A stretch of DNA of 6,304 nt, taken from NCBI GenBank assembly GCA_902489185.1, contig CABTZC010000128.1, positions 1 through 6,304 on the forward strand, read 5' to 3'. The notes below the pieces were generated by a model. That model had not been told where the DNA came from. It ran no database searches and saw only the letters and a program-made list of their open reading frames with translations. Position numbers and translations under genes: made by a program. The first letter of the stretch is position 1; the number at the start of each line of letters is the position of its first letter. This DNA comes from an uncultured Brevibacterium sp. (GTDB taxonomy: Bacteria > Actinomycetota > Actinomycetes > Actinomycetales > Brevibacteriaceae). This document shows positions 6,102 to 6,304 of the stretch, piece after piece.

Positions 6102-6107
6102 AGGAGG
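6102..6107 (+). promoter_or_regulatory. Strong Shine-Dalgarno of the dehydrogenase gene
   Basis: AGGAGG lies 8 bases before the ATG at 6116, a near-perfect match to the anti-SD of 16S rRNA at normal spacing. It is the strongest ribosome-binding site in the window and fixes the start codon. The contrast with the two leaderless-looking genes suggests higher translation of this one. Confidence 0.85.
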
Positions 6108-6115
6108 GACACACA

Positions 6116-6304
6116 ATGACGGAGTTCAAATCTGTAGCAATCTTGGGAAGCGGAGTTTTGGGATCCCAAATTGCTATGCAAGCGGCATACCACGGAAAAG
6201 ATGTCACAATCTTTGACCCGTTTCAGGAATCCCTCGACAAACTTCCGGCTCGGTGGGACTGGATGCGTCGTGGCTACTCGGAAGATCTCAGCGACTTCAG
6301 TGAA
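6116..6304 (+). CDS. 3-hydroxyacyl-CoA dehydrogenase, N-terminal part (runs off right edge)
   Basis: Sixty-three codons are visible, open to the window edge. The N-terminus contains a Rossmann NAD-binding fold: the beta strand SVAIL, then GSGVLGSQIA (11-20, GxGxxG), and Asp34 at the end of the second strand (VTIFDP), which normally binds the ribose hydroxyls of NAD. The GSGVLGSQIA form is typical of 3-hydroxyacyl/3-hydroxybutyryl-CoA dehydrogenases, which oxidise the 3-hydroxy group of acyl-CoA to 3-keto using NAD in beta-oxidation or butyrate-type metabolism. About 63 of an expected 280-320 residues are present, so the catalytic His-Glu pair lies outside. Another NAD-dependent 6-phosphogluconate-dehydrogenase-like enzyme is a less likely alternative. 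The segment DKLPARWDWMRRGYSED is an unusual region after the first Rossmann strands. Confidence 0.8.
   Translation, partial: MTEFKSVAILGSGVLGSQIAMQAAYHGKDVTIFDPFQESLDKLPARWDWMRRGYSEDLSDFSE

Noticed and set aside
1..6304. Mobile element, phage or tRNA-linked integration
   Set aside because: I saw no transposase, integrase, terminal inverted repeats, target duplications or tRNA-like sequence in the window.

Overview
The window is 6304 bases of ordinary bacterial chromosome, most likely from a high-GC Gram-positive actinobacterium. The large exported protein ends in an LPRTG sortase signal, a hydrophobic segment and a basic tail. The coding sequence has moderately high GC. At least two genes look leaderless (a -10 box sits about 7 bases before the ATG), which is common in actinobacteria. 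Corynebacterium or an Actinomycetaceae relative would fit, but nothing here fixes the genus.

Layout: bases 1-1517 hold two genes on the minus strand. One is a complete AAA ATPase of the DUF4143 type (1517 to 246). Downstream of it is the start of an unrecognised gene that runs off the left edge (165 to 1). A 200-base divergent intergenic region (1518-1717) carries a run of four degenerate 23-bp units overlapping the predicted ATPase promoter. Bases 1718-5503 encode a 1261-residue secreted, wall-anchored multidomain enzyme. It combines an N-terminal phosphodiester glycosidase (NAGPA/DUF2233) domain with a calcineurin-like metallophosphoesterase domain, joined by beta-sandwich modules and followed by an acidic Pro/Ser/Glu linker and the LPRTG anchor. 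A strong 16-bp hairpin (5545-5580) follows. Next come a perfect 6+6 inverted repeat and an extended -10 box directly before a small four-helix membrane protein (5617-6018). The window ends inside the start of a 3-hydroxyacyl-CoA dehydrogenase gene (6116 to the edge), which has a very strong ribosome-binding site.

How the parts may work together: the two catalytic domains of the wall protein could act in sequence on a sugar-phosphate diester outside the cell, the first uncapping the sugar and the second releasing phosphate. This is inference from domain families. The flanking ATPase, membrane protein and dehydrogenase show no evident functional link to it. The items most worth checking are the 23-bp tandem array, the fused two-hydrolase surface enzyme with unusual metal-ligand motifs, and the operator-like palindrome before the membrane protein.
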